Shown: positions 1-6,449 of the stretch, in pieces | Position numbering within the stretch: position 1 is the first letter of the stretch | How the letters are laid out: every line of letters begins with the position of its first letter | Source of the DNA: JALZAA01 sp035316025 | Lineage (GTDB): Bacteria > Actinomycetota > Acidimicrobiia > IMCC26256 > JACDBD01 | Length of the DNA: 43,087 nt | Direction: 5' to 3' | NCBI GenBank assembly: GCA_035316025.1 | Contig: DATFXL010000013.1 | Location: 1-43,087 of the forward strand | Notes under the pieces: generated by a model | Told to the model about the DNA's origin: nothing | Database searches by the model: none | Seen by the model: the letters and a program-made list of their open reading frames with translations, nothing else | Translations under genes and position numbers: made by a program

Positions 1-458
1 ACGGCCAGGATGAAGCACGCACTCGCCTGCTGCGGCACGCCCCGCACACCGATGTTGAACCACACGGGCGAGTTGAACGCGGCGCGCTGGTGCACGAGGA
101 CGTACTTCAGCTCGTCGCGGAAGATCTCAGCTTCGTCGTCGTCGACGAAGTAGCCGTCGCGGACGCCCCAGTCGGCGATGGTGTCAGCGATGCGATCGAT
201 GACCTGGCGCAGCGACGACTCCCGCTCGGGGGTGCCGAGAGTGCCCCGGAAGTACTTCTGGGCGACGATATTGGTCGCGTTCTGCGACCAGCTGACCGGG
301 AACTCGACGTCGGGCTGGAAGAAGGCGTCCGTGCCGTCGCGGTAGTTGGGGATGCGGGCTTCACGAAGCTCCCACTCGAGGGTGTCGTACGGATGCGTGC
401 CCGCCTCGGTGAAGTACCGGCGGATCCCGATCCCTATCTGCTCCGGCGCCATCGCCAT
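1..458 (-). CDS. nrdJ: Vitamin B12-dependent (class II) ribonucleotide reductase, N-terminal part
   Basis: Reduces ribonucleotides to deoxyribonucleotides using adenosylcobalamin, in the cytoplasm. Only the first ~152 codons are in the window; the gene runs off the left edge. Seen directly: an open minus-strand frame beginning MAMAPEQIGIGIRRYFTEAG and reaching AFNSPVWFNIG and QASACFI, the conserved N-terminal blocks of the large class II enzymes, which precede the first redox cysteine region. The ATG at 458 is preceded by GGGGGAG at a 7-nt spacing; a second in-frame ATG at 452 is possible. nrdR lies just upstream in the same orientation, as in other actinobacteria, so NrdR is the likely repressor, and a NrdR-box-like site and a promoter are visible in the ~130-nt leader region. 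The class II assignment is from sequence recognition; confidence is high. Confidence 0.9.
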   Translation of the reverse strand, partial: MAMAPEQIGIGIRRYFTEAGTHPYDTLEWELREARIPNYRDGTDAFFQPDVEFPVSWSQNATNIVAQKYFRGTLGTPERESSLRQVIDRIADTIADWGVRDGYFVDDDEAEIFRDELKYVLVHQRAAFNSPVWFNIGVRGVPQQASACFILA

Positions 459-546
459 CGACCGTCTCCCCCTTGTTTCCGCTCTTGGTTTCTCGCTCTT
501 GCCTCGGGTCTTGTTCGCGCCCTGGATCCGGCCGCGTCACCGCTGA

Positions 547-562
547 CCCCAAGATATAGCGG
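547..562 (-). promoter_or_regulatory. NrdR box candidate in the nrdJ leader
   Basis: On the minus strand the core reads CTATATCTTG, matching 9 of 10 positions of the NrdR-box core CWATATATWG. It lies ~35 nt downstream of the predicted nrdJ -10 element. NrdR boxes usually occur as pairs about 31 bp apart; I could not find a convincing second copy at that distance. Assignment rests on the match and on nrdR being the neighbouring gene. Confidence 0.55.
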
Positions 563-596
563 TCGCCGATGCGATCACCACGACATGCGGAGGCTC

Positions 597-626
597 ATTA
601 CACCACCGTAATTACGGCCGTGTCAA
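597..626 (-). promoter_or_regulatory. Predicted nrdJ promoter
   Basis: On the minus strand there is a perfect -35 element TTGACA (626..621), an 18-bp spacer, and a -10 element TGTAAT (602..597; 5 of 6 to consensus). This is the best housekeeping-type promoter in the window. It would give nrdJ a leader of about 130 nt. No cobalamin-riboswitch-like conserved elements were seen in that leader. Confidence 0.65.
606..617. promoter_or_regulatory. Perfect 12-bp palindrome in the nrdJ promoter spacer
   Basis: CCGTAATTACGG is a perfect palindrome lying entirely between the -35 and -10 elements, the classical position of a repressor operator. It does not match the NrdR-box consensus, so the protein that binds it, if any, is unknown. 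Confidence 0.45.
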
Positions 627-715
627 CGGTGGCGGCACCGGGGGCGGTGGCGTCACCGCAGGTCAGACGGCAGAGCGGAAGATTCCGCTGGTGAATTCGC
701 GCACAAGGCCGGGGA

Positions 716-1198
716 TCAGCGGGACGGAGCGGGGTGGCGCTTCGGCTCGGTCGACTTCTGGAGCACGGCCACCTCGCGCTCGAAGTCGGTGACGTCCTCG
801 AAGCCCTTGTAGACGGACGCGAACCGCAGGTACGAGACGGGGTCGAGCACCCGGAGCCGCTCGAGCACCGCCAGCCCGACCCGCTCGCTGGCGACCTCGG
901 CACTCTCGGCACGCAGCTCGTCCTCGATCTCGGCCGCGATCGTCTCCACGGCACCCTCGGGCACCGGACGGTGCGTCACCGCCCGCTGGATGCCGGCCTC
1001 GACCTTCGCCCGGTCGAAGGGCTCTCTCGTGCCGCCTCGCTTCACGACCATCAACGGAAGCTCCTCGAGGCGCTCGTACGTGGTGAAGCGCCGGCCGCAC
1101 GCGAGGCACTCGCGCCGGCGCCGGATGGCGGCGCCGTCCTCGGCGGGGCGCGAGTCGACGACCTTGTCGTCCGGGGTCTGGCAATACGGGCAACGCAC
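716..1198 (-). CDS. nrdR: Transcriptional repressor NrdR
   Basis: ATP/dATP-sensing repressor of ribonucleotide reductase genes. The protein of 160 residues has the N-terminal zinc ribbon (C3, C6, C31, C34, in CPYC and CLACG) followed by an ATP-cone domain (from about residue 48, LPLMVVKRGGTREPFDR onward). Length agrees with the family (about 150-160). I start it at GTG 1198, which gives the family-typical N-terminus M-R-C-P-Y-C and has TACCGT six nt upstream (leaderless arrangement). An upstream ATG at 1219 would add seven residues and lacks a ribosome binding site. nrdJ lies 258 bp downstream in the same orientation and is the obvious target. Confidence 0.93.
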   Translation of the reverse strand: MRCPYCQTPDDKVVDSRPAEDGAAIRRRRECLACGRRFTTYERLEELPLMVVKRGGTREPFDRAKVEAGIQRAVTHRPVPEGAVETIAAEIEDELRAESAEVASERVGLAVLERLRVLDPVSYLRFASVYKGFEDVTDFEREVAVLQKSTEPKRHPAPSR

Positions 1199-1204
1199 CG
1201 CCCT

Positions 1205-1210
1205 ACGGTA
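1205..1210 (-). promoter_or_regulatory. -10 element of a leaderless nrdR promoter
   Basis: TACCGT on the minus strand, with exactly six bases (AGGGCG) before the GTG start of nrdR. A TANNNT box 6-7 nt before the start codon is the usual signature of leaderless transcripts in actinobacteria. No clear -35 is seen. Confidence 0.5.
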
Positions 1211-1336
1211 TCCAGCCATGTCGCGGCCGGGGCGGCGTCACCGCGGCCGGGGAAGCGAGTTCGGATTACCGCAGGTCATAGAGCACCGCGTGAACGGCCG
1301 GAGTGCATCCCCGCATCCCTGCGCGTGTTGGGGCGG

Positions 1337-1682
1337 TCATGCGGACGGTTTGCGAGCTGGTCTTCCGTCCTTGATGTCCGTGACTCGGTCGAGTCCCGTG
1401 AGTTCGAGCACTCTGCGCACTTCGGGTGCCGGCGAGTGGATCACAAGGCGGGTACCGAGCAGCTCGGCGGTGTTGTACGCGTGAACGATCGCGCGTGCTC
1501 CCGTCGAGTCGACGAACGTGACGAGGGTCAGGTTGAGGCAGAGCTCGTCGCATTGCCCGTCGAGCGCCTCGCCGGCTGCGCTCTCGAAGACGGGAGCGGT
1601 GGAAACATCCAACTCCCGTCACGAACAGGGTGCGGCTCGACCCGTCGTCGCGCACGACGGTCGTCAACAGGTCCAGATCCAC
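1337..1682 (-). pseudogene. STAS-domain anti-sigma-factor antagonist, frameshifted
   Basis: STAS proteins of the SpoIIAA/RsbV type bind an anti-sigma factor when their conserved serine is unphosphorylated. Two frames must be joined to read this one. From GTG 1682 (AGGGG ribosome binding site six nt upstream) the frame encodes VDLDLLTTVVRDDG..LFVTG; after about 1613 the homology continues in another frame as LDVSTAPVFESAAGE and on to FVDSTGARAIVHA, which carries the likely phosphorylatable serine in DSTG. The family motif V-T-G-E-L-D-V-S-T-A-P would be restored by inserting AG between GGGAG and TTGG, so two bases look to be missing from a GAGAG run. A TTG start at 1612 would avoid the shift but would delete the first beta strand and has its Shine-Dalgarno-like bases directly abutting the codon. 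It is either a genuine recent mutation or a sequence error. No anti-sigma kinase gene is nearby. Confidence 0.75.
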
Positions 1683-1927
1683 GGCCGACCCCTTTCCCCG
1701 CCCAAAGGCTGAACATCCGCACCACCGCCAGAGCGAAGGCTCAACCGACCCGGCCGACAAAGACCCGCCGTCTGCTCCCACACGCCGCAGCCCGCCGAAA
1801 CGACTCAGCCGCGCACGCCCCAGTTTTATCGATACCTACCCGAAGAGAGACTGCGTTGCGTTACAGCCTCTCCCCCTCCCGAGCGTCGCCGAAGGGCGGA
1901 GTGGGGGCGTTCACCGCGCCGCTTCCC

Positions 1928-2317
1928 TTACCCGGGCCGGGTGATCACCTCGCCGGGCACGAGCGGCGCGCCGCGGCGCGCGGCGGCGAGCGCGTCGACG
2001 AGGGGGCGCGGGTCACGGCCCGGCTCGAAGTGCGCCGCGATCGACCACAGCGAGTCGCCCGGTTGCACGACATATGGGGACGTGGCCGGGCGGCGCTCGG
2101 GGACTGCGAGGGGTGAGCCCCCGAGCGCGGCACCCGCCTTCCCCGCCATCACCAGCGCCGCCAGCCCGATCGCGACGGCGACGGCGCGCCGGCGCCAGTA
2201 GGTGGCGGCCGAGGATCGGCGCCCGCGCCGGGCGACGGAGCGGGGCCCGGCCCGCCGGACCGTGCGAGTAACGGCGGGCTCCATCTCGAACCTCGGGGTG
2301 GTCATGGCGGCGGCCAT
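1928..2317 (-). CDS. Membrane-anchored LysM protein, candidate SOS division inhibitor
   Basis: A protein of 129 residues with a basic N-terminus, one transmembrane segment (about 45-66, AVAVAIGLAALVMAGKAGAA) and a C-terminal LysM peptidoglycan-binding domain (about 81-127, starting YVVQPGDSLWSIAAHF). The start at 2317 has a near-perfect AGGAGG eight nt upstream. The layout matches the small SOS-induced proteins beside lexA in other Gram-positives: YneA in Bacillus, DivS in Corynebacterium, and Rv2719c (ChiZ) in Mycobacterium tuberculosis, which also lies between nrdR and lexA. Its predicted promoter has a LexA box in the spacer. From this I infer that it delays septation after DNA damage. No hydrolase domain is visible. 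The LysM call is firm; the role is inference from context. Confidence 0.85.
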   Translation of the reverse strand: MAAAMTTPRFEMEPAVTRTVRRAGPRSVARRGRRSSAATYWRRRAVAVAIGLAALVMAGKAGAALGGSPLAVPERRPATSPYVVQPGDSLWSIAAHFEPGRDPRPLVDALAAARRGAPLVPGEVITRPG

Positions 2318-2328
2318 CCCACGTACCT

Positions 2329-2418
2329 CCTTCTCTCTTTCTTTCTCTCTCGCTCGCTCTCTCTTGCTCTCTCTCGCTCTCTTCTCGCTCCCGCCGGCTC
2401 GGTTCTCGCTCTCTCGCT
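2329..2418 (-). repeat. Polypurine (GA)n low-complexity leader of the LysM gene
   Basis: The non-coding strand is almost pure C and T (2329-2389, resuming 2402-2418), so the lysM mRNA carries a GA-rich tract of ~60 nt with recurring GAGAGAGCGA units that runs straight into the Shine-Dalgarno sequence. The rest of the 407-bp gap between lysM and lexA holds the promoters and LexA boxes listed separately; no other gene is visible there. Confidence 0.8.
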
Positions 2419-2554
2419 GGATCGCGCACCCCGGCCGGTTTCCGTCCCCCGTAGCGAACCACGAGGGTGTGACAGTTACGCCTGACGACTGCGCCGGGGA
2501 GCAGGCCGCTCCCCGGCGTGGCTCGACCCACCCGGGAGATCCAACTCGGTGGGC

Positions 2555-2568
2555 CGAACGCCTGTTCG
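2555..2568. promoter_or_regulatory. LexA (SOS) box 1
   Basis: CGAACGCCTGTTCG matches the Gram-positive/actinobacterial LexA consensus CGAACRNRYGTTYG at all but one position. It lies just downstream of the predicted lysM -10 element, over the expected transcription start. Confidence 0.8.
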
Positions 2569-2569
2569 C

Positions 2570-2599
2570 ATCCAACCACGAACACGCGTTCCGGGTCAA
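2570..2599 (-). promoter_or_regulatory. Predicted promoter of the LysM gene
   Basis: Minus strand -35 TTGACC (2599..2594), 18-bp spacer, weak -10 TTGGAT (2575..2570). LexA box 2 fits inside the spacer. The -10 is poor, as expected for a damage-regulated promoter; the mapping is a prediction. Confidence 0.45.
2579..2592. promoter_or_regulatory. LexA (SOS) box 2
   Basis: CGAACACGCGTTCC matches CGAACRNRYGTTYG except for the last base. It occupies the spacer of the predicted lysM promoter. Confidence 0.75.
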
Positions 2600-2608
2600 G
2601 GCCGGATT

Positions 2609-2622
2609 CGAACAGATGTTTG
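2609..2622. promoter_or_regulatory. LexA (SOS) box 3
   Basis: CGAACAGATGTTTG is a perfect match to CGAACRNRYGTTYG. Its right end overlaps the predicted -35 element of lexA, consistent with autorepression. Confidence 0.88.
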
Positions 2623-2648
2623 CCCCGAACGCCTGATCGTGTTACCGT
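2620..2648 (+). promoter_or_regulatory. Predicted lexA promoter
   Basis: -35 TTGCCC (2620-2625), 17-bp spacer, -10 TACCGT (2643-2648). The same TACCGT hexamer precedes nrdR. LexA box 3 covers the -35. Confidence 0.5.
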
Positions 2649-2724
2649 GCGTGAAGGCGTCTCAGAAGGCGTCGCGACCCCTGCCGGACCCGTTCGGGCC
2701 CGTTCGAACGTTGGAGGCCGAGCC

Positions 2725-3351
2725 ATGACCGACCTGACCGCCCGACAGCGCCAGGTGCTCGAGTTCATCGACGCCGAGGTGCGCGGCCGCGGCTATCCCC
2801 CGAGCGTCCGGGAGATCGGCGAGGCCGTCGGCCTGTCGTCGAGCTCGACGGTCCACGCCCACCTCGCCGCCCTGCAGGACAAGGGCTACCTCGTCCGCGA
2901 CCCGACGAAGCCGCGCGCCATCGAGGTGCGCTTCGAGCCCGGCTCGGGCGCGGCGGTCGAGCGCCGGCCCGTGCGCAACATCCCGCTCGTCGGCGACGTC
3001 GCCGCCGGGACGGGCGTCCTCGCAGCCGAGAACGTGGAGGAGCTCCTCCCACTGCCCGAGGACTTCACCGGCCGGGGTCAGCTCTTCATGGTGCGGGTGC
3101 GGGGCGACTCGATGATCGACGTGGGCATCTTCGACGGCGACCATGTCGTCGTCCGCCAGCAGAACACCGCCGAGCCGGGCGAGATCGTGGTCGCCGGCAT
3201 CCCGGGCGAGGAGGCGACGGTGAAGACCTTCGCCCGCCGGCGGGGCAAGATCGTGCTCAAGCCGGCGAACGAGGACATGGACGAGCTCGTCTACGACGCC
3301 GGCGACGTCGTCATCTACGGCCGCGTCGTCACGGTGCTCCGCAAGCTCTGA
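2725..3351 (+). CDS. lexA: SOS repressor LexA
   Basis: Repressor and self-cleaving protease of the SOS response. The 208-residue product has an N-terminal winged helix-turn-helix (about 1-65, with the ...YPPSVREIGEAVGLSS... recognition region) and a C-terminal S24 peptidase domain. The Ala94-Gly95 cleavage site (DVAAGTG), catalytic Ser129 (RGDSMID) and Lys167 (ATVKTFA) are all visible, so it should be cleavable by activated RecA. The ATG at 2725 follows GGAGG with a seven-nt spacing; upstream in-frame codons run through the LexA boxes and are not used. It is divergent from the LysM gene and is the only plus-strand gene in the first 11 kb. Autoregulation is likely. Confidence 0.97.
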   Translation: MTDLTARQRQVLEFIDAEVRGRGYPPSVREIGEAVGLSSSSTVHAHLAALQDKGYLVRDPTKPRAIEVRFEPGSGAAVERRPVRNIPLVGDVAAGTGVLAAENVEELLPLPEDFTGRGQLFMVRVRGDSMIDVGIFDGDHVVVRQQNTAEPGEIVVAGIPGEEATVKTFARRRGKIVLKPANEDMDELVYDAGDVVIYGRVVTVLRKL

Positions 3352-3361
3352 GCGGTACCGC

Positions 3362-4465
3362 TCAGGCGGCGACCCCGAGGAACTGCGCGAGCGCGGCGTA
3401 GCACTGCTCGAGCGACGCCCGGGTCACACGCTCGTTGGCGGTGTGCGCCACCTCGGGATCGCCGGGGCCGAAGTTCACCGCCGGCACGCCCCGGGACGCG
3501 AACCGGGCGACGTCGGTCCAGCCGAGCTTCGGCTCGACGTCGACGCCAAGCGTGTCGACGAACTCCGCCACGAAGGGGTGGTCGAGGTTGGGTGGAGCCG
3601 CCGGCGATGCGTTCAGGAGCTCGATCTCATCCGCGCCAGCCAGCAGGTGCTGCACCTGAGCGCGCGCCTCGTCGACGGAGTAAAGGGGGGCGAAGCGCCG
3701 GTTGACCACGAGCGTGCACGAGTCGGGCACCACGTTGTTGGCCACACCGCCGTCGATGCGCACGACCTGGAGCGACTCGCGATACGGGAGACCGTCGACC
3801 GTCACCGTGTCGGACTCGTGCGCCGCCAGCCGGTGCAGTACCTCGGCGGCGGCGTGGATGGCGTTACTCCCCTGCCACGGCCGCGCCGAGTGCGCTCGCT
3901 CGCCGTCGAAGTAGGCGCGAACGTGCAGCGTGCCCTGGCATCCGGCCTCGACACGTCCACCCGTTGGCTCGAGCAGCACGGCGAAGTCGCCCGCCAGCAG
4001 CTCGGGCTGCTCGCCGAACACCCACCGGAGCCCGTTGAACTCGTCGGCGATCTCTTCGCTCTCGTAGAAGAACAGCGTGCAGTCGACACGGGGCTCACGA
4101 CCGACGGAGATCTCCTCGGCGAGGCGAAGGAGCACCGCCAGGCCACCCTTCATGTCGGCCGACCCCAGCCCGTGCAGCACGTCGCCGTCGAAGCGGGGGG
4201 TCTCGTTACCGTTGCCCGGCACGGTGTCAAGGTGACCTCCGAGCAGGACACGCCGATCGCGGCCGAGCTCGGTGCGCACGATCACGTTGTTCGCGACGCG
4301 GGCCAGCGCGAGACCGGGGGCACGCTCGGCGAGGCGGCTCTCGACTCGGTCGGCGAGCTCTCGCTCGTCGTGACTGACCGACGGAACCGCGACCACTGCT
4401 GCGGTCAACATGAGCAGGTCGTCCGCCGGCGCGGCGAGCAGATCAGGAAGTGACGCCGTGCTCAC
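3362..4465 (-). CDS. dapE: Succinyl-diaminopimelate desuccinylase
   Basis: Hydrolyses N-succinyl-LL-2,6-diaminopimelate to LL-diaminopimelate and succinate; a di-zinc M20 peptidase-family enzyme of 367 residues. Visible metal ligands and catalytic residues: H78 and D80 in GHLDTVP, D104 in GSADMKGG, the ESEE cluster around 135-138, and a late His in VAHTANERV. A dimerisation domain is inserted in the middle, as usual. The GTG start lies 23 bp inside the end of dapD, so the two are translationally coupled, and dapC, dapD and dapE form one unit. It ends only 10 bp from the convergent lexA stop. Confidence 0.93.
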   Translation of the reverse strand: MSTASLPDLLAAPADDLLMLTAAVVAVPSVSHDERELADRVESRLAERAPGLALARVANNVIVRTELGRDRRVLLGGHLDTVPGNGNETPRFDGDVLHGLGSADMKGGLAVLLRLAEEISVGREPRVDCTLFFYESEEIADEFNGLRWVFGEQPELLAGDFAVLLEPTGGRVEAGCQGTLHVRAYFDGERAHSARPWQGSNAIHAAAEVLHRLAAHESDTVTVDGLPYRESLQVVRIDGGVANNVVPDSCTLVVNRRFAPLYSVDEARAQVQHLLAGADEIELLNASPAAPPNLDHPFVAEFVDTLGVDVEPKLGWTDVARFASRGVPAVNFGPGDPEVAHTANERVTRASLEQCYAALAQFLGVAA

Positions 4466-5270
4466 GCAGGATCTCGTTGAGCTTCGCCTTGTCGGCCCGT
4501 TCGCCCGGTTCGAGGCGTCGCAGGATCAAGGCGCACGGGAGCCCGAACTCGCCGCCCGGGAACTCACGCTTGCGGATCGCCTGCACGACGATGCACCAAG
4601 CCGGCACGACGCCGCGCCCGACCTCCTCCCCCGTCTCGGCGTCAATCACGGGGATGGCCGGGTTCAGGATGACGCCCTCCCCGAGCACACTGCCCTGTCC
4701 GACGCGCGCGCCCTGCGTGATCATGCAGCGACTGCCGACCGTCGCGTCGTCCTCGACGATCACGGGCGCAGCCTGCGGCGGCTCGAGGACGCCGCCGATG
4801 CCAACGCCCCCCGCGAGGTGCACGCGCTCCCCGATCTGGCCGCACGAGCCCACGGTCGCCCACGTGTCGACCATGGTGTCGGCGCCGACACGGGCGCCGA
4901 TGTTCACGTAGGACGGCATCAGGATCACGCCCGGCGCGAGGTAGGAGCCCCACCGGGCGGAACCGCCGGGGACGACACGCACCCGCGCCGACGCGTAGTC
5001 GTGCTTGAGCGGGAGCTTGTCGTGGTACTCGAACGGCCCGGCTTCGACAACGGCGAGGTCCTCGAGCCGGAACAGCAGGAGGATCGCCTGCTTCAACCAC
5101 TCGTGGACGACCGCCTCGCCGTCGACCACCTCGGCGACGCGCGCCTCACCCCGGTCGAGCAGATCGATGGCGTCGTGCACCACGGTGCGCGCCTCCGGTC
5201 GCGGCATGACAGCGTCGAGGTCGTCGCGCCCGTCCCACAGGCGCGTCACCTGCTCCGCGAGGTCGCTCAC
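4443..5270 (-). CDS. dapD: Tetrahydrodipicolinate N-succinyltransferase
   Basis: Transfers succinyl from succinyl-CoA to tetrahydrodipicolinate, the committed step of the succinylase branch. The 275-residue protein is a left-handed beta-helix transferase; the stretch LMPSYVNIGARV, TMVDTWATVGSC, GGVGIGGVLEP is close to the Escherichia coli type of DapD rather than the longer, divergent mycobacterial type. Length equals that of the E. coli enzyme (about 274). The GTG start overlaps the dapC stop in GTGA and has AAGGAG five nt upstream. dapE follows with a 23-bp overlap. Confidence 0.94.
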   Translation of the reverse strand: MSDLAEQVTRLWDGRDDLDAVMPRPEARTVVHDAIDLLDRGEARVAEVVDGEAVVHEWLKQAILLLFRLEDLAVVEAGPFEYHDKLPLKHDYASARVRVVPGGSARWGSYLAPGVILMPSYVNIGARVGADTMVDTWATVGSCGQIGERVHLAGGVGIGGVLEPPQAAPVIVEDDATVGSRCMITQGARVGQGSVLGEGVILNPAIPVIDAETGEEVGRGVVPAWCIVVQAIRKREFPGGEFGLPCALILRRLEPGERADKAKLNEILREHGVTS

Positions 5271-6421
5271 ACGCGCTCCTTCGTGGTGAGACGGTCGAAC
5301 GCGAGGGCGAGGCGCTCGTCGGGCTGCGTGAGGGAGAGCCGCACATGGGCGGCGCCGCCCGGCCCGTAGAGATCGCCCGGCGCGACGAGGAGGCCGCTCT
5401 CGGCGAGGCGGCGGGCGGTCGCCCACCCGCTCTCGGCCGCCTCGGCGCCCCGCAACCACAGATAGAAGGTCGACGGTCCGCCGTCGTGTGCAAGGCCGAA
5501 CGCGCCCAGCGCGTCGAGCGCGTCCGCCCGGCGACGGGCATACCGCGCCCGCTGCTCGTCGACATGGAGGTCGTCACCGAGCGCGGCGGTGGCGGCGGCC
5601 TGCACGGGCGTCGGCGTCATCAAACCGGCGTGCTTGCGAACCTCGCCGAGGTAGCTGACGAGCGCGGCGTCGCCGGCGACGAACCCGGCCCGCAGGCCAG
5701 CCATGTTGGACCGCTTCGACAGCGAGTGGACCGCGAGCGCCTCGTCGTGACGGTGCGCCAGGATCGTCGCCGGCGCGGCCGGCGCGCCGGTGGCGCCGCA
5801 GGTGAACTCGGCGTAGCACTCGTCGCTGGCCACGATCGCACCCCGGCTCCGGGCCCAGTCGGCGACGGCGCGGAGATGGTCGCTCCCTCCTGACGAACCG
5901 GTCGGATTGCCCGGCTCGTTCACCCACACGAGAAGTGCGCGCTCTGCGTCGTCCTCGGCGACACGGGACAAGTCGAGGAGCCACCGCTCGTCGAGCGGAA
6001 CTGGAACCGCCCGCAGGCCGGCGAGTCGGGCGCCCATCTCGTAGGTCGGGTACGCGACGTCCGGGTAGAGCACGCTGTCGCGCGACGGATCGCGCAGCGC
6101 AAGCACCCGCGGCAGCGACGCAACCAGCTCCTTGGTGCCGACGCACGCCACGACCGCGTCCGGCGCGACGGGCACGCCGAAACGCCGGCCGATCCACCCG
6201 GCCGCCGCCTCGCGGTACGCGGGCGCGCCGATGGCGGCGGGATACCCGGTGGCGGAGGCAGCGGCGTCGGTGAGCGCGCGCCGCGCGACCTCGGGCATCG
6301 GATCGACCGGAGTTCCCACCGAACAGTCGACGATGCCGCCGGGAACGGCTGCCGCGGTCGCGCTGAGCTCGGCGAGGCGATCGTGTGGGTACGGCGGAGG
6401 TACGAACCCTGTCGCGGCCAC
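5267..6421 (-). CDS. dapC: Succinyldiaminopimelate transaminase (DapC type)
   Basis: PLP-dependent class I/II aminotransferase that makes N-succinyl-LL-diaminopimelate from the keto precursor using glutamate. 384 residues. Visible: NPTG (N172), D200 and Y203 for cofactor binding, and the Schiff-base lysine K236 in SLSKRSNMAG. The DapC role is inferred from its position directly before dapD and dapE; the fold alone would not exclude another aminotransferase. The start is GTG 6421, preceded at six nt by TAGGAT, suggesting a leaderless transcript starting at the end of hflX. Confidence 0.88.
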   Translation of the reverse strand: MAATGFVPPPYPHDRLAELSATAAAVPGGIVDCSVGTPVDPMPEVARRALTDAAASATGYPAAIGAPAYREAAAGWIGRRFGVPVAPDAVVACVGTKELVASLPRVLALRDPSRDSVLYPDVAYPTYEMGARLAGLRAVPVPLDERWLLDLSRVAEDDAERALLVWVNEPGNPTGSSGGSDHLRAVADWARSRGAIVASDECYAEFTCGATGAPAAPATILAHRHDEALAVHSLSKRSNMAGLRAGFVAGDAALVSYLGEVRKHAGLMTPTPVQAAATAALGDDLHVDEQRARYARRRADALDALGAFGLAHDGGPSTFYLWLRGAEAAESGWATARRLAESGLLVAPGDLYGPGGAAHVRLSLTQPDERLALAFDRLTTKERV

Positions 6422-6427
6422 GAATCC

Positions 6428-6433
6428 ATCCTA
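6428..6433 (-). promoter_or_regulatory. -10 element of a leaderless dapC promoter
   Basis: TAGGAT on the minus strand, six nt (GGATTC) before the GTG start of dapC. No good -35 is seen. It lies in the 28-bp gap after hflX and would let the dapCDE unit be transcribed separately. The same bases could also serve as a weak ribosome binding site. Confidence 0.45.
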
Positions 6434-6449
6434 TGGGCGCGGTTGCGGG

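Noticed and set aside
459..600. Cobalamin riboswitch in the nrdJ leader
   Set aside because: Length is short and none of the conserved B12-box bases were seen.
734..2116. Long plus-strand frame of 460 codons over nrdR, the STAS gene and the lysM end
   Set aside because: It is the mirror of minus-strand genes in GC-rich DNA; the product has no family features and it lacks a ribosome binding site.
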